Shown piece after piece: positions 33,925-42,852 of a stretch of 64,000 bases of DNA. The notes under the pieces were generated by a model. The model was given only the letters and a program-made list of their open reading frames with translations, did no database searches and was not told where the DNA came from. Position numbers and translations under genes: made by a program. The first letter of the stretch is position 1. Each line of letters begins with the position of its first letter. Origin of the DNA: Macellibacteroides fermentans (GTDB lineage: Bacteria; Bacteroidota; Bacteroidia; Bacteroidales; Tannerellaceae); assembly GCF_013409575.1 (NCBI RefSeq), contig NZ_JACCCY010000003.1:62001-126000 (forward strand), in the 5' to 3' direction.

Positions 33925-34057
33925 AATACATTTTTTTTAGGTTAACAATAAAACTAAATACTGATTTCTTCTTATTGAGAATATTAAACGTTGTAAACAT
34001 AAGGATAATATTTAACATTTTTTGTTTTACAAATATTAATTAATCTAAAAATGTTCT

Positions 34058-34069
34058 GCAAACGTTTGC
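34058..34069. promoter_or_regulatory. 12-base perfect palindrome, LacI-family-like operator upstream of susC
   Basis: GCAAACGTTTGC is a perfect palindrome with a central CG. Such sites are typical of LacI/CcpA-type repressors. It lies 134 bases before the susC start and 156 before the permease start; the 300-base region has no other clear element. Confidence 0.5.
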
Positions 34070-34212
34070 GGAAACACAAAAAGCAGATTCTTATCTGATA
34101 AGATATCTAAAAGATAGCATACTGATTCAGACACTTATTAATTGAATGAATAACACACATTCCTTCCCGATAAGTTTGCGTCTACAAATCGGGCACTTTT
34201 ACAACATATTTA

Positions 34213-34220
34213 TACCTTTG
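34213..34220 (+). promoter_or_regulatory. -7 promoter box touching the permease start
   Basis: TACCTTTG ends five bases before the ATG at 34225. If used, the transcript would start at or after the ATG. No -33 is evident. Confidence 0.35.
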
Positions 34221-34224
34221 CAAA

Positions 34225-35259
34225 ATGAACAAACAATCTCTTTCTATATATGTATGGCTAAGCATTTGCCTGGTACTGCTCTTTGCCGGAAGTCTGGTGT
34301 ATGGTGCCGTATCCATCCCTTTGGATGCCGTGGCCGATATTTTAATGGGAAATGAAACCGTAAAGGAATCATGGAAGCAGATTCTGCTGAATTCACGCCT
34401 CCCGCAGGCTGTTACCGCCTTACTTGCAGGGGCTTCGCTTGCGGTGAGTGGACTACTTCTGCAAACTTTGTTTAAGAATCCGTTGGCCGGACCCTCCATT
34501 TTAGGTATCAGCGACGGTGCAAACCTGGGTGTTGCAGCGGTGATGCTTTACTTTGGAGGCACCCTCAACATGGTAAACTCACTCCCCATGAGCGGCTATT
34601 TGGCTATTGTGGTGGCCGCCTTTGCCGGAGCATGCCTCATCCTTGGCATCATCATCTTCTTTTCCACCAAAGTGAAGAGCAATGTTATGTTGCTCATTAT
34701 CGGAATCATGGTGGGATATATGGCCTCTTCGCTGATCTCAATCCTCAATTACTATGCGTCGACCGACAAGGTGCATGCCTTTGTGATGTGGGGTATGGGT
34801 GACTTTTCGGGAGTATCCAGTCAGCAGTTACCCTTTTTCACAACCTGTTCGCTGGTGGGTTTACTCCTTTCCATATTGTTGATCAAGCCGTTGAACGCAC
34901 TCCTTTTGGGAGAGATGTATGCCGCCAACCTGGGCATAAAGGTAAAGCGGACCCGGGTTTTGATTCTGCTTTGCACCGGGATTCTTACTGCTACGGCCAC
35001 GGCTTTCTGTGGTCCCATTTCCTTTATCGGATTGGCAGTACCGCATATTGCCCGGTTATTGCTCGGTTCTTCCAACCATAAGCTGTTGTTGCCTGTTACA
35101 TTGCTGACGGGTAGCTGCGTTGCGTTGCTGTGTAACATTGTAATGGTCCTCCCGGGAGGGAACGGTATCTTACCGCTCAATGCGGTGACTCCCCTCATAG
35201 GTGCACCTGTTATTATTTATGTAATCATGAACCGCAAAAACATTCAATACTTCAACTAA
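34225..35259 (+). CDS. FecCD/BtuC-type ABC transporter permease
   Basis: The 344-residue membrane protein has about nine or ten helices and the FecCD signatures RLPQAVTALLAGASLAVSG, LLQTLFKNPLAGPSILGIS (about 80-97) and FCGPISFIGLAVPHIARLL (about 255-273). Such permeases take up siderophores, haem or cobalamin. Only the permease and ATPase are present: no periplasmic binding protein or TonB receptor gene is beside them. The ATPase start abuts its stop codon. Confidence 0.9.
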   Translation: MNKQSLSIYVWLSICLVLLFAGSLVYGAVSIPLDAVADILMGNETVKESWKQILLNSRLPQAVTALLAGASLAVSGLLLQTLFKNPLAGPSILGISDGANLGVAAVMLYFGGTLNMVNSLPMSGYLAIVVAAFAGACLILGIIIFFSTKVKSNVMLLIIGIMVGYMASSLISILNYYASTDKVHAFVMWGMGDFSGVSSQQLPFFTTCSLVGLLLSILLIKPLNALLLGEMYAANLGIKVKRTRVLILLCTGILTATATAFCGPISFIGLAVPHIARLLLGSSNHKLLLPVTLLTGSCVALLCNIVMVLPGGNGILPLNAVTPLIGAPVIIYVIMNRKNIQYFN

Positions 35260-36261
35260 GTGACTATGAATTATATCCCTGCTATAGAGACGTTCGATCT
35301 GGAGATCGGGTATTTACTGAAAGGCAAGAAAAAGAAGCTCGTCAACGAGGGGCTTCAGCTTTCGCTGAAGCCCGGGGAGGTGACCTGCCTGCTGGGATTG
35401 AACGGTGCGGGAAAGTCTACGTTGCTGCGGACGCTTTGTGGTTTCCAGAAGCCGCTGGCCGGAAGTATCCATCTGCAAGGTAAACCGCTGACCGATTATT
35501 CGCAGCGGCTGTTTTCTCTTACGGTTGGGGTGGTTCTTACGGAAAAGACCAATGCCGGAGGTATTACGGTTTACGAACTGGTTTCGTTGGGCCGACATCC
35601 CTACACGGGTTTCTTCGGCCAACTGAAGAAGAAGGACCACGAAATCATCAGACAGTCACTGGAAGCTGCGGGGATTAGTCACAAGGCAAAAAACTATGTG
35701 TCGGAATTGAGCGACGGTGAACGGCAGAAGGCCATGATCGCCAAGGCTCTGGCTCAGCAATGTCCGCTTATCCTCCTCGACGAGCCAACGGCTTTCCTGG
35801 ATGTGACCAGCCGCATCGAGACAATGGTGTTGCTCCGTAAGCTGGCGCGCGAGCAGCACAAGGCCATATTATTATCAACCCACGACCTGGATTTGGCCAT
35901 TCAGATGGGCGATTGCATCTGGCTGCAGGCCAAAGGCAAACCCATTATCAGCGGCACACCCGAAGACCTCATCTTATCGGGCCATTTCGCCTCTTTCTTT
36001 GGCAAAGAGGAGATAGCCTTTGATGCAACCACCGGCAAATTGCAGGTACAAGCCAACACAACCCCCATTGGGATTGAAGGCGAAATGGTTACCAGCTACT
36101 GGGCGGGCAATGCCCTGATCCGGAATGGATACCGGCCTACGGCACCTCAGGAGGGATGTCCGCATATTATTTGCACCAATCCCCATAGCATTGAAATCCG
36201 TCTCCCGTCGGGAGAGGTAAAAACGGCAACGAATATTGCCGAGATGCTGGAGGTACTCTGA
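35260..36261 (+). CDS. FecE/BtuD-type ABC transporter ATPase with C-terminal extension
   Basis: The 333-residue protein has Walker A GLNGAGKS (about 47-54), the signature VSELSDGERQKAM, Walker B LILLDEPTAFLD and H-loop STHDLDLA. The family usually ends near residue 255; here about 80 further residues follow (IEGEMVTSYWAGNALIRNGY and the C-terminal NIAEMLEVL), which form an extra domain of unknown role. The start is GTG at 35260 (immediately after the permease stop) or ATG at 35266. Confidence 0.87.
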   Translation: MTMNYIPAIETFDLEIGYLLKGKKKKLVNEGLQLSLKPGEVTCLLGLNGAGKSTLLRTLCGFQKPLAGSIHLQGKPLTDYSQRLFSLTVGVVLTEKTNAGGITVYELVSLGRHPYTGFFGQLKKKDHEIIRQSLEAAGISHKAKNYVSELSDGERQKAMIAKALAQQCPLILLDEPTAFLDVTSRIETMVLLRKLAREQHKAILLSTHDLDLAIQMGDCIWLQAKGKPIISGTPEDLILSGHFASFFGKEEIAFDATTGKLQVQANTTPIGIEGEMVTSYWAGNALIRNGYRPTAPQEGCPHIICTNPHSIEIRLPSGEVKTATNIAEMLEVL

Positions 36262-36292
36262 CATTGTTCCAAATCAATCCGAATGAATCCCT

Positions 36293-37636
36293 ATGGATAA
36301 CGCAATAACGGCCCGGCTGGCCAACGAGAAAATACCCAAACTGCTCTATCATTATGCGGTTCCGGCTGTAATCGGCACCCTGGTGAATGCCCTGTATAAT
36401 ATCGTAGACCGTATCTATATCGGTCAGGGGGTAGGCGCTATGGCTCTCTCGGGGTTGGCACTCACCTTCCCGATCCTTCTTTTCCTGCAGGCATTCGGTA
36501 TGTTGGTAGGAGCCGGAAGCTCTGCCCGTATTTCCATCCATCTGGGGAAAAGAGAGGTCGACAAAGCCGAGAATGTTTTGGGAAACGCCCTGATGCTTAC
36601 CCTGATACTGACCTCCTTCTCCGTCATTGTATCTCTGTCGTTTCTTAAAGAACTTCTTATCTGGTTCGGAGGCAGCGAACAGACCATTCCCTATGCCATG
36701 GATTATCTCTATATAACCATTCCGGGCAATCTGCTGGCTACGTTCAGCTTTGGATATAATGCCATCATGCGTGCATCCGGTTATCCGCGCAAGGCCATGG
36801 TCACTATGCTTATCGGCGCCATCCTGAACGTTGTGCTGGATCCTATTTTTATTTTCGGATTCGGCATGGGTATCCGGGGGGCAGCCATTGCAACGGTTAT
36901 ATCCATGGCGGCAAGTGCCCTGTTCGTTCTGAATCATTTCTTACAGAAAGACAGCATTGTACGTTTTCATCGCAAGTACTTCAAACTTAAGCTCCCTATT
37001 GTACTGGCAATTGTAAGTATCGGGATGTCTCCTTTTGCCATGCAGCTGGCCGGAAGCATGGTGAATATACTGATGATTAATGCTTTAAAGACCCATGGTG
37101 GAGATTATGCTGTGGGAGCCAATGGTATTATAACCAGTTTTGCCCTGCTGCTGATGATGTTCATTCTGGGATTATCGCAAGGCATGCAGCCCATTGTGGG
37201 ATTTAATTACGGAGCCGGCAACATGGACCGGGTGATGAAGACCCTTCGTCTGGTCATTTTGATTGCAACTGCGGTTACCGGAATCGGATTTATCGGCAGC
37301 TGGTTCTTCCCCCACCTCATAGTGAGGGCGTTTACGAACGATCCGCTCATGCTTTCCATCTCTTCCAATGCCCTGCGGTTGTCGCTCATGGCCTTTTTGG
37401 TTGTAGGTTCGCAGGTTGTAATCGCCCAGTTCTTTCAGAGCATCGGGATGGCCTGGATATCCATGGTGCAGAGTATCAGCAGGCAATGCCTGTTCCTTAT
37501 TCCGGCTTTGCTTATTTTACCCGATTATTTCGGACTGGACGGCGTATGGCTGGCTTCGCCGGTATCAGACGTAATAGCAGCCCTTACGGCCTGGTTGTTT
37601 CTTTTCTTCCAGATCAAAAAAATAAAAAGAAATTGA
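36293..37636 (+). CDS. MATE family efflux transporter
   Basis: The 447-residue protein has twelve hydrophobic segments arranged as two similar halves. The conserved words NALYNIVDRIYIGQGVGA, and a half-repeat GLSQGMQPIVGFNYGAGNMD, fit the MATE/NorM fold. It exports drugs or metabolites using Na+ or H+. The substrate is not predictable. It follows the ABC ATPase by 31 bases. Confidence 0.9.
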   Translation: MDNAITARLANEKIPKLLYHYAVPAVIGTLVNALYNIVDRIYIGQGVGAMALSGLALTFPILLFLQAFGMLVGAGSSARISIHLGKREVDKAENVLGNALMLTLILTSFSVIVSLSFLKELLIWFGGSEQTIPYAMDYLYITIPGNLLATFSFGYNAIMRASGYPRKAMVTMLIGAILNVVLDPIFIFGFGMGIRGAAIATVISMAASALFVLNHFLQKDSIVRFHRKYFKLKLPIVLAIVSIGMSPFAMQLAGSMVNILMINALKTHGGDYAVGANGIITSFALLLMMFILGLSQGMQPIVGFNYGAGNMDRVMKTLRLVILIATAVTGIGFIGSWFFPHLIVRAFTNDPLMLSISSNALRLSLMAFLVVGSQVVIAQFFQSIGMAWISMVQSISRQCLFLIPALLILPDYFGLDGVWLASPVSDVIAALTAWLFLFFQIKKIKRN

Positions 37637-37663
37637 TTTATTGGCTGCAGGCCTGTATCTTTG
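37633..37663 (+). promoter_or_regulatory. promoter of the GroES-like gene
   Basis: TTG at 37633-37635, a 20-base spacer and TATCTTTG at 37656-37663, with the ATG at 37692. Confidence 0.55.
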
Positions 37664-37691
37664 TACCCTGTAAACAGTAAATAGTTCAGGT

Positions 37692-38078
37692 ATGCAACTT
37701 TCAATAGATCAGAAAGATTTGAATAAGTTACTTATGGTTGGAGACAAAGTCTTGATTAAACCTAAGAATCCTCAGAGTCAGACGAAGACAGGTCTGTACC
37801 TACCCCCATCGGTACAGCAGGGAGAAAAGATACAAAGCGGCTACATTATCAAAGCCGGACCGGGATATCCGTTACCGTCTACCTCCGAAGAGCATGAAGT
37901 CTGGCAAAAGAAAAAGGAAGAAGGGGTCCAATACCTTCCCCTGCAGGCAAAAGAGGGAGATTTGGCCGTCTACCTTCAGAACGCTGCCTACGAAATCTTT
38001 TTCGACGACGAAGCCTATCTGATTGTACCGCATTCTGCCATCCTTATGTTGGTAAGAGATGAAGGTTTGTTTGAATAA
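37692..38078 (+). CDS. GroES-like co-chaperonin paralogue
   Basis: The 128-residue protein has the Cpn10 fold: MVGDKVLIKPKNPQSQTKTG (dimer-core strand and mobile-loop position), GYIIKAGPGYPLP, and EGDLAVYLQNAAYEIFFDDE followed by YLIVPHSAILMLV. It is longer than the usual 94-97 residues because of an insertion near 66-85 (STSEEHEVWQKKKEEG). No groEL gene is adjacent, unlike housekeeping groES. It may be a specialised partner or regulator of GroEL. Confidence 0.75.
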   Translation: MQLSIDQKDLNKLLMVGDKVLIKPKNPQSQTKTGLYLPPSVQQGEKIQSGYIIKAGPGYPLPSTSEEHEVWQKKKEEGVQYLPLQAKEGDLAVYLQNAAYEIFFDDEAYLIVPHSAILMLVRDEGLFE

Positions 38079-38123
38079 CGTCAATTATTTTATCAAATGA
38101 CTGTCAAATACGTAGATTTTGCG

Positions 38124-38131
38124 TATTTTTG
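38124..38131 (+). promoter_or_regulatory. -7 promoter box of the NfnA-type gene
   Basis: TATTTTTG ends 42 bases before the ATG at 38174. An apparent TTG start at 38129 lies in the box and is rejected. Confidence 0.5.
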
Positions 38132-38173
38132 CCAAAAATATACAAACACAGACTATCAATTAGAACTTTCTTA

Positions 38174-38971
38174 ATGAACAAAATTGTAAGTAAAGAGCAT
38201 TTTTCTGCCAATGTGGTAAAACTGGAAGTTGAAGCCCCATTGATCGCTCGTTCACGCAAGGCAGGTCACTTTGTGATTGTCAAAGTGGGAAAAACGGGAG
38301 AACGTATTCCGCTTACCATTGCTGCTGCAGACACCGAAAAGGGTACGATCACCCTGGTTATACAAACGGTAGGCGAATCTTCACGCAAGCTATGCGAATT
38401 AAACGAAGGAGATTACATTACCGACCTGGTTGGTCCCCTTGGTCAGGCTACCCACATCGAAAAGGTGGGAACCGTTGTATGTGCCGGCGGAGGTGTGGGC
38501 TGTGCGCCCCTTCTGCCCATTGTAGAGGCAATGCACAAGGCAGGCAACAGGGTAATTGTTGTTTTGGCCGCAAGAAGCAAGGATCTGGTTATTCTGGAAG
38601 AACAGATGAAAGCCAATTCCGACGAAGTGATTGTAATGACCGATGATGGTTCTTACGGGAAAAAGGGACTCGTTACCAACGGTATCGAAGAGGTAATAAA
38701 CCGCGAGGAGGTAAACCTTTGCGTTACAATCGGTCCGGCTATCATGATGAAGTTCGTATCATTACTTACCAAGAAGTACAACATTCCTACCGTTGCGTCT
38801 TTAAACACCATCATGGTGGATGGTACCGGCATGTGTGGTGCATGCAGGGTTTCGATCGGAGGCAAAACAAAGTTTGTTTGTGTTGATGGTCCGGAGTTTG
38901 ATGCCCATCAGGTAGATTTTGATGAGATGATAATGCGCCTGGGTGCATATAATGGTCTTGGTAAAAAATAA
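38174..38971 (+). CDS. NfnA/GltB-type FAD- and NAD-binding subunit (NADH-dependent ferredoxin:NADP oxidoreductase, small subunit)
   Basis: The 265-residue protein has a ferredoxin-reductase fold: an N-terminal FAD barrel (AGHFVIVKVGKTGERIPLTI), an NAD-binding CAGGGVGCAPLLPIV near 105 and a C-terminal 2Fe-2S site (GTGMCGACRVSIGG and FVCVDGPEFD). This layout matches the small subunit of NfnAB, which couples NADH, NADPH and ferredoxin by electron bifurcation, or of sulfide dehydrogenase. It sits directly before the large subunit. Confidence 0.85.
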   Translation: MNKIVSKEHFSANVVKLEVEAPLIARSRKAGHFVIVKVGKTGERIPLTIAAADTEKGTITLVIQTVGESSRKLCELNEGDYITDLVGPLGQATHIEKVGTVVCAGGGVGCAPLLPIVEAMHKAGNRVIVVLAARSKDLVILEEQMKANSDEVIVMTDDGSYGKKGLVTNGIEEVINREEVNLCVTIGPAIMMKFVSLLTKKYNIPTVASLNTIMVDGTGMCGACRVSIGGKTKFVCVDGPEFDAHQVDFDEMIMRLGAYNGLGKK

Positions 38972-38987
38972 AATTAAGTAGGCTACT

Positions 38988-40457
38988 ATGACAATCGAAG
39001 AAATTATTGCAGCCCGTCGTGCCCAATCATGGAGAGAAGAGCTACGCAAAAGCAAAAAGAATAAAGAAAGAACGGATATTCCCCGTGTTCACATGAATGA
39101 ACTGGATCCGGAATACCGCAGCCACAATAAAGAAGAGGTAAACCTGGGATTGACAGCCGAGCAGGCCATGATGGAAGCCCAACGTTGCCTGGACTGCCCC
39201 AACCCCACCTGTATGAACGGATGTCCGGTTAGCATCAACATACCTACATTCGTAAAGCAGATAGAGAAGGGCGACTTTCTGGAGGCAGCTAAGACACTGA
39301 AGGAAACCAGCGCACTACCCGCCGTATGCGGCCGGGTTTGTCCGCAGGAAAAGCAATGCGAAAGCCAGTGTATCTACACACAGAAACTAGGCAAAGAGGC
39401 TGTAGCCATTGGTTACCTGGAACGTTTTGCCGCCGATTACGAAAGAGAAAGCGGACAAATATCCATCCCGGTCATTCCCGAGAAAAATGGAATCAAAGTG
39501 GCTGTTATCGGTTCCGGACCAGCCGGATTATCCTTTGCGGGGGATATGGCACAGCGGGGGTACGATGTTACGGTATTTGAAGCACTCCATGAAATCGGAG
39601 GGGTATTGAAATACGGTATTCCCGAATTCCGCCTGCCCAATCAGATTGTGGATGTGGAAATCGACGTATTGCGCCAAATGGGTGTGCAATTCATCACCAA
39701 CTGTATCATCGGAAAGACTATCAGTCAGGAGCAACTTCAGGCAGAGGGATTTAAAGGTATCTTTATCGCCAGCGGAGCAGGACTTCCAAACTTTATGAAT
39801 ATACCGGGCGAAAACCTGGTGGGTGTGATGTCGTCCAACGAATACCTTACCCGTGTTAACCTGATGGACGCAGCTAATCCGGAATCGGATACGCCAGTAT
39901 TTATGGGGAAACGTGTAGCTGTAATCGGTGGAGGTAACACCGCGATGGACTCGGTACGTACAGCGAGACGTCTGGGTGCGGAACGTGCCATGATTGTTTA
40001 CCGCCGCAGCGAAGAAGAGATGCCGGCCCGAATCGAAGAGGTTAAACACGCCAAGGAAGAGGGTATTGAATTCCTTACGCTGCATAATCCCATTGAATAC
40101 AAAGGCGACGCACGTGGCAGGGTAACGCATATGGTTCTTCAAAAGATGGAACTGGGCGAACCGGATGCTTCCGGCAGACGGAAACCGGTGGTTATTGAAG
40201 GAGCGATCGAAGAGATTGAAGTAGACGAGGTTATTGTGAGCATCGGGGTTTCACCCAATCCGCTGATCCCTCAGTCTTTCAGCGGCCTTGATGTAACCAA
40301 ATGGGGAACCATTGTGGTGAATCAGGAAAGCATGCAATCGGCTGTCAACCATATCTACGCCGGAGGCGACATAGTACGTGGCGGAGCAACGGTTATCCTG
40401 GCTATGGGAGACGGACGCAAGGCCGCTGCTGCCATGGATGCAGATCTGAAAAAATAA
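38988..40457 (+). CDS. NfnB/GltA-type large subunit (glutamate synthase small-chain-like, NADPH- and FeS-containing)
   Basis: The 489-residue protein has two N-terminal cysteine clusters for Fe-S centres (CLDCPNPTCMNGCPVSINIP, then CGRVCPQEKQCESQC), an FAD dinucleotide fold (VAVIGSGPAGLSFAGD near 162) and a second NADPH fold (VAVIGGGNTAMDSVRTARR near 305), ending GGATVILAMGDGRKAA. It is the partner of the preceding gene, with 16 bases between. Whether the pair is NfnAB or SudAB is not decided by sequence alone. Confidence 0.88.
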   Translation: MTIEEIIAARRAQSWREELRKSKKNKERTDIPRVHMNELDPEYRSHNKEEVNLGLTAEQAMMEAQRCLDCPNPTCMNGCPVSINIPTFVKQIEKGDFLEAAKTLKETSALPAVCGRVCPQEKQCESQCIYTQKLGKEAVAIGYLERFAADYERESGQISIPVIPEKNGIKVAVIGSGPAGLSFAGDMAQRGYDVTVFEALHEIGGVLKYGIPEFRLPNQIVDVEIDVLRQMGVQFITNCIIGKTISQEQLQAEGFKGIFIASGAGLPNFMNIPGENLVGVMSSNEYLTRVNLMDAANPESDTPVFMGKRVAVIGGGNTAMDSVRTARRLGAERAMIVYRRSEEEMPARIEEVKHAKEEGIEFLTLHNPIEYKGDARGRVTHMVLQKMELGEPDASGRRKPVVIEGAIEEIEVDEVIVSIGVSPNPLIPQSFSGLDVTKWGTIVVNQESMQSAVNHIYAGGDIVRGGATVILAMGDGRKAAAAMDADLKK

Positions 40458-40472
40458 ATTCTACGTTATACG

Positions 40473-40510
40473 GAAAGGGGCGCTCTGGACGGGTGCCCCT
40501 TTCTTTTTTC
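40473..40510 (+). terminator. terminator after the NfnB-type gene
   Basis: A nine-base stem (40473-40481 with 40495-40503) is followed by T. Confidence 0.85.
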
Positions 40511-40555
40511 AACCTTTTCCGTCCGGAACTGTTATTTACACAATCGGTCTGCTTG

Positions 40556-40586
40556 TTGCAGAATCCGTTCAGGTTCGTTATATTTG
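40556..40586 (+). promoter_or_regulatory. promoter of the metallophosphoesterase genes
   Basis: TTG at 40556-40558, a 20-base spacer and TATATTTG at 40579-40586. The ATG is at 40602; a TTG frame at 40584 is rejected. Confidence 0.55.
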
Positions 40587-40601
40587 CAAAAATTAGAAGC
40601 A

Positions 40602-41705
40602 ATGCCCACGTTCTTTATTATTATCTTTTCCGTATACCTTCTCGGAAATGCCTATATTTTTTACAAAGGGTGGCAGGTTATCAAAACCTTCCCAACGGCT
40701 GGAAAGATTGCGGCCGTTACCGCCTTCTGGTTCATGGCGCTTGCCGTATTCGGCGTATTTCTTTTACGGGACCTCAACCTCCCCTATCAGCTGATGCATT
40801 GGATACACCTGCTTGGCACGGGCTGGCTGGTCTTCACCCTGTACATGGTGATGCTTCTGTTATTGCTTGACATCCTTCATCTTTTCAAACTAAGGATAAA
40901 GCATAGCTTTTTATATGCCACAGCCCTTATTTCAATGGTTCTGGCCTATGGATACTACCAATACAAACATCCGGAAACCAACGTTATCAACATAGTTATC
41001 AACAAGCCTGCGAAAAGTTATCAACAGCTTAAAGTGGTAGCTATAAGCGATATACACCTTGGATACGGAACCGACAAGGAACAACTGAAAGACTACGTAG
41101 ATCTCATTAATGAACAACGTCCGGATCTGATCCTTATCGGGGGCGATCTCATTGATAACAGTCTCCATCCGGTACTGGACCAACGCATGGAGGAGGAGCT
41201 GAATCTGCTGCATGCACCGCTGGGTGTATACATGATTCCGGGTAATCACGAATATATAAGCGGCATGGAAGCCAGCCGCGACTTTATAGCAAAGACCAGC
41301 ATTGTTCTCCTGCAGGACAGCGTGGTAACCCTTCCCAACGGAATCCAGCTGATCGGGCGGGACGATGCCAACAACCGTAAACGGGAAAGTCTGGATTCGC
41401 TCGCAGCGCAGGTGGACCCTTCTCTACCTGTAATCATGCTGAACCACCAACCCTTCGAATTAGACAAGGCGGTTGATGCGGGCATAGATCTGCAGTTCAG
41501 CGGACATACGCACAGGGGACAGGTATGGCCTATGACATTGGTGGTGGACCGTATGTTTGAACTTAGTCACGGATACAAAAGGAAAGGAAACACCCATTTC
41601 TATGTCTCTTCGGGCTTGTCCCTTTGGGGACCACCCTTCCGCATCGGCACACAAAGTGAAATGGTGGTATTCAATATAACCTTTTCGCAGGCAGACAAAG
41701 GGTAA
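40602..41705 (+). CDS. membrane-anchored metallophosphoesterase (first of a tandem pair)
   Basis: The 367-residue protein has four N-terminal membrane helices (to about residue 120) and a calcineurin-like phosphoesterase domain. Metal ligands are visible in AISDIHLGYG, IGGDLIDNS, PGNHEYISG, LNHQPFEL and SGHTHRGQVWP. It is similar along its length to the next gene, from a duplication. Substrates of this YkuE-like group can be lipid or nucleotide phosphates; none can be assigned here. Confidence 0.88.
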   Translation: MPTFFIIIFSVYLLGNAYIFYKGWQVIKTFPTAGKIAAVTAFWFMALAVFGVFLLRDLNLPYQLMHWIHLLGTGWLVFTLYMVMLLLLLDILHLFKLRIKHSFLYATALISMVLAYGYYQYKHPETNVINIVINKPAKSYQQLKVVAISDIHLGYGTDKEQLKDYVDLINEQRPDLILIGGDLIDNSLHPVLDQRMEEELNLLHAPLGVYMIPGNHEYISGMEASRDFIAKTSIVLLQDSVVTLPNGIQLIGRDDANNRKRESLDSLAAQVDPSLPVIMLNHQPFELDKAVDAGIDLQFSGHTHRGQVWPMTLVVDRMFELSHGYKRKGNTHFYVSSGLSLWGPPFRIGTQSEMVVFNITFSQADKG

Positions 41706-41727
41706 CGAACGCTAAAAACCGGTACAG

Positions 41728-42852
41728 ATGAAGGTATTTATACAGGCCATAGTCGGACAATTGCTGTTAAGTTCCTATATATTTATACGGGGATACCAGG
41801 CTATTCCTCCAACAAAGAAGTGGAGGGTTCCATTCACCCTGTTCTTTATCCTGGAAATATCACTTTATCTTACCGGATTCTTCTTTCGCAAGAGCCTGCC
41901 AGACAGCATATTTATCCCCATCATGCAAATATGCAACACCTGGTACATCGCCTCCCTGTATCTTACGATGAGTCTGTTGGTGCTGGAGCTGATCCGCTTC
42001 CTGAACCGGTATATTCCGTTGATTCCTCAAGTGATAAAAAAGAATTATGCGAAGACCAAACTTATTTTATTCTTTACTATCACCGCCGGCGTAACGATCC
42101 TGATGTTCAAGGCCTACCATACCGTAACCCATCCGGTGGTAAGGCATGTGTCGATCACCCTGCCTAAGAAAGGCAGTACCCGCGACAGTCTTAAGATCGT
42201 AATGATGAGCGATCTGCACATAGGCGAAACCATCAACCGGTCGCTTGTACACAAGTATGTAGCGTTGGCTAACGAACAGAAGGCCGATCTGGCCGTATTG
42301 GTGGGCGACATCATGGATTACGAGTCGCGAATTGCAGTAAACCAGAAGGTTGAAGAGGAGCTGCGGCAAATTCATGCTCCGCTGGGTACCTATATCGTAT
42401 TGGGTAACCACGAGTACAGAGCCAACATCAATGCCAAACACAAATGGCTTCTTCAAACCGGCGGTACCTTGATGATTGATTCGGTGGCCATGCCCGACTC
42501 TACCTTTTACCTGGTTGGCAGAGACGATCTGGTAAACAAAAAAAGGAAACCGCTTCATTCACTTACCAAAGACCTTGACCCTGATCTGCCCGTCATCGTT
42601 CTGGACCATCAACCGCTGGCTTTCAATGAAATGGTGATGAACAAAGCCGACCTGGGATTACACGGCCATACGCACAACGGACAGTTTTGGCCCTATCCGC
42701 TTATCATGAAACTGATTTTTGAATGTCCGTATGGATATTATAAAAAAGGAGACACACAATTTTATGTCTCCTCGGGTATCGGATGTGCCGGTCCCCCCTA
42801 CCGGGTGGGAACCGTTTCCGAACTTGTAGTATTGCATATTACTTTCCGATAG
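41728..42852 (+). CDS. membrane-anchored metallophosphoesterase (second of a tandem pair)
   Basis: The 374-residue protein has the same layout as the preceding gene: membrane helices (to about 125) and a phosphoesterase domain with MMSDLHIGE, VGDIMDYES, LGNHEYRAN, LDHQPLAF and HGHTHNGQFWP. It starts 22 bases after the preceding stop. Its 3' end overlaps the convergent protease gene by 14 bases, so neither can be lengthened or shifted easily. Confidence 0.88.
   Translation: MKVFIQAIVGQLLLSSYIFIRGYQAIPPTKKWRVPFTLFFILEISLYLTGFFFRKSLPDSIFIPIMQICNTWYIASLYLTMSLLVLELIRFLNRYIPLIPQVIKKNYAKTKLILFFTITAGVTILMFKAYHTVTHPVVRHVSITLPKKGSTRDSLKIVMMSDLHIGETINRSLVHKYVALANEQKADLAVLVGDIMDYESRIAVNQKVEEELRQIHAPLGTYIVLGNHEYRANINAKHKWLLQTGGTLMIDSVAMPDSTFYLVGRDDLVNKKRKPLHSLTKDLDPDLPVIVLDHQPLAFNEMVMNKADLGLHGHTHNGQFWPYPLIMKLIFECPYGYYKKGDTQFYVSSGIGCAGPPYRVGTVSELVVLHITFR

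Noticed and set aside
34225-36261. Cobalamin transporter
   Set aside because: Neither a cobalamin-specific binding protein nor BtuB nor a riboswitch-like leader was recognised; FecCD permeases have several substrates.
39528-40142. A 204-residue leftward frame
   Set aside because: It is antisense to the NfnB-type gene, where both nucleotide-binding motifs are read.
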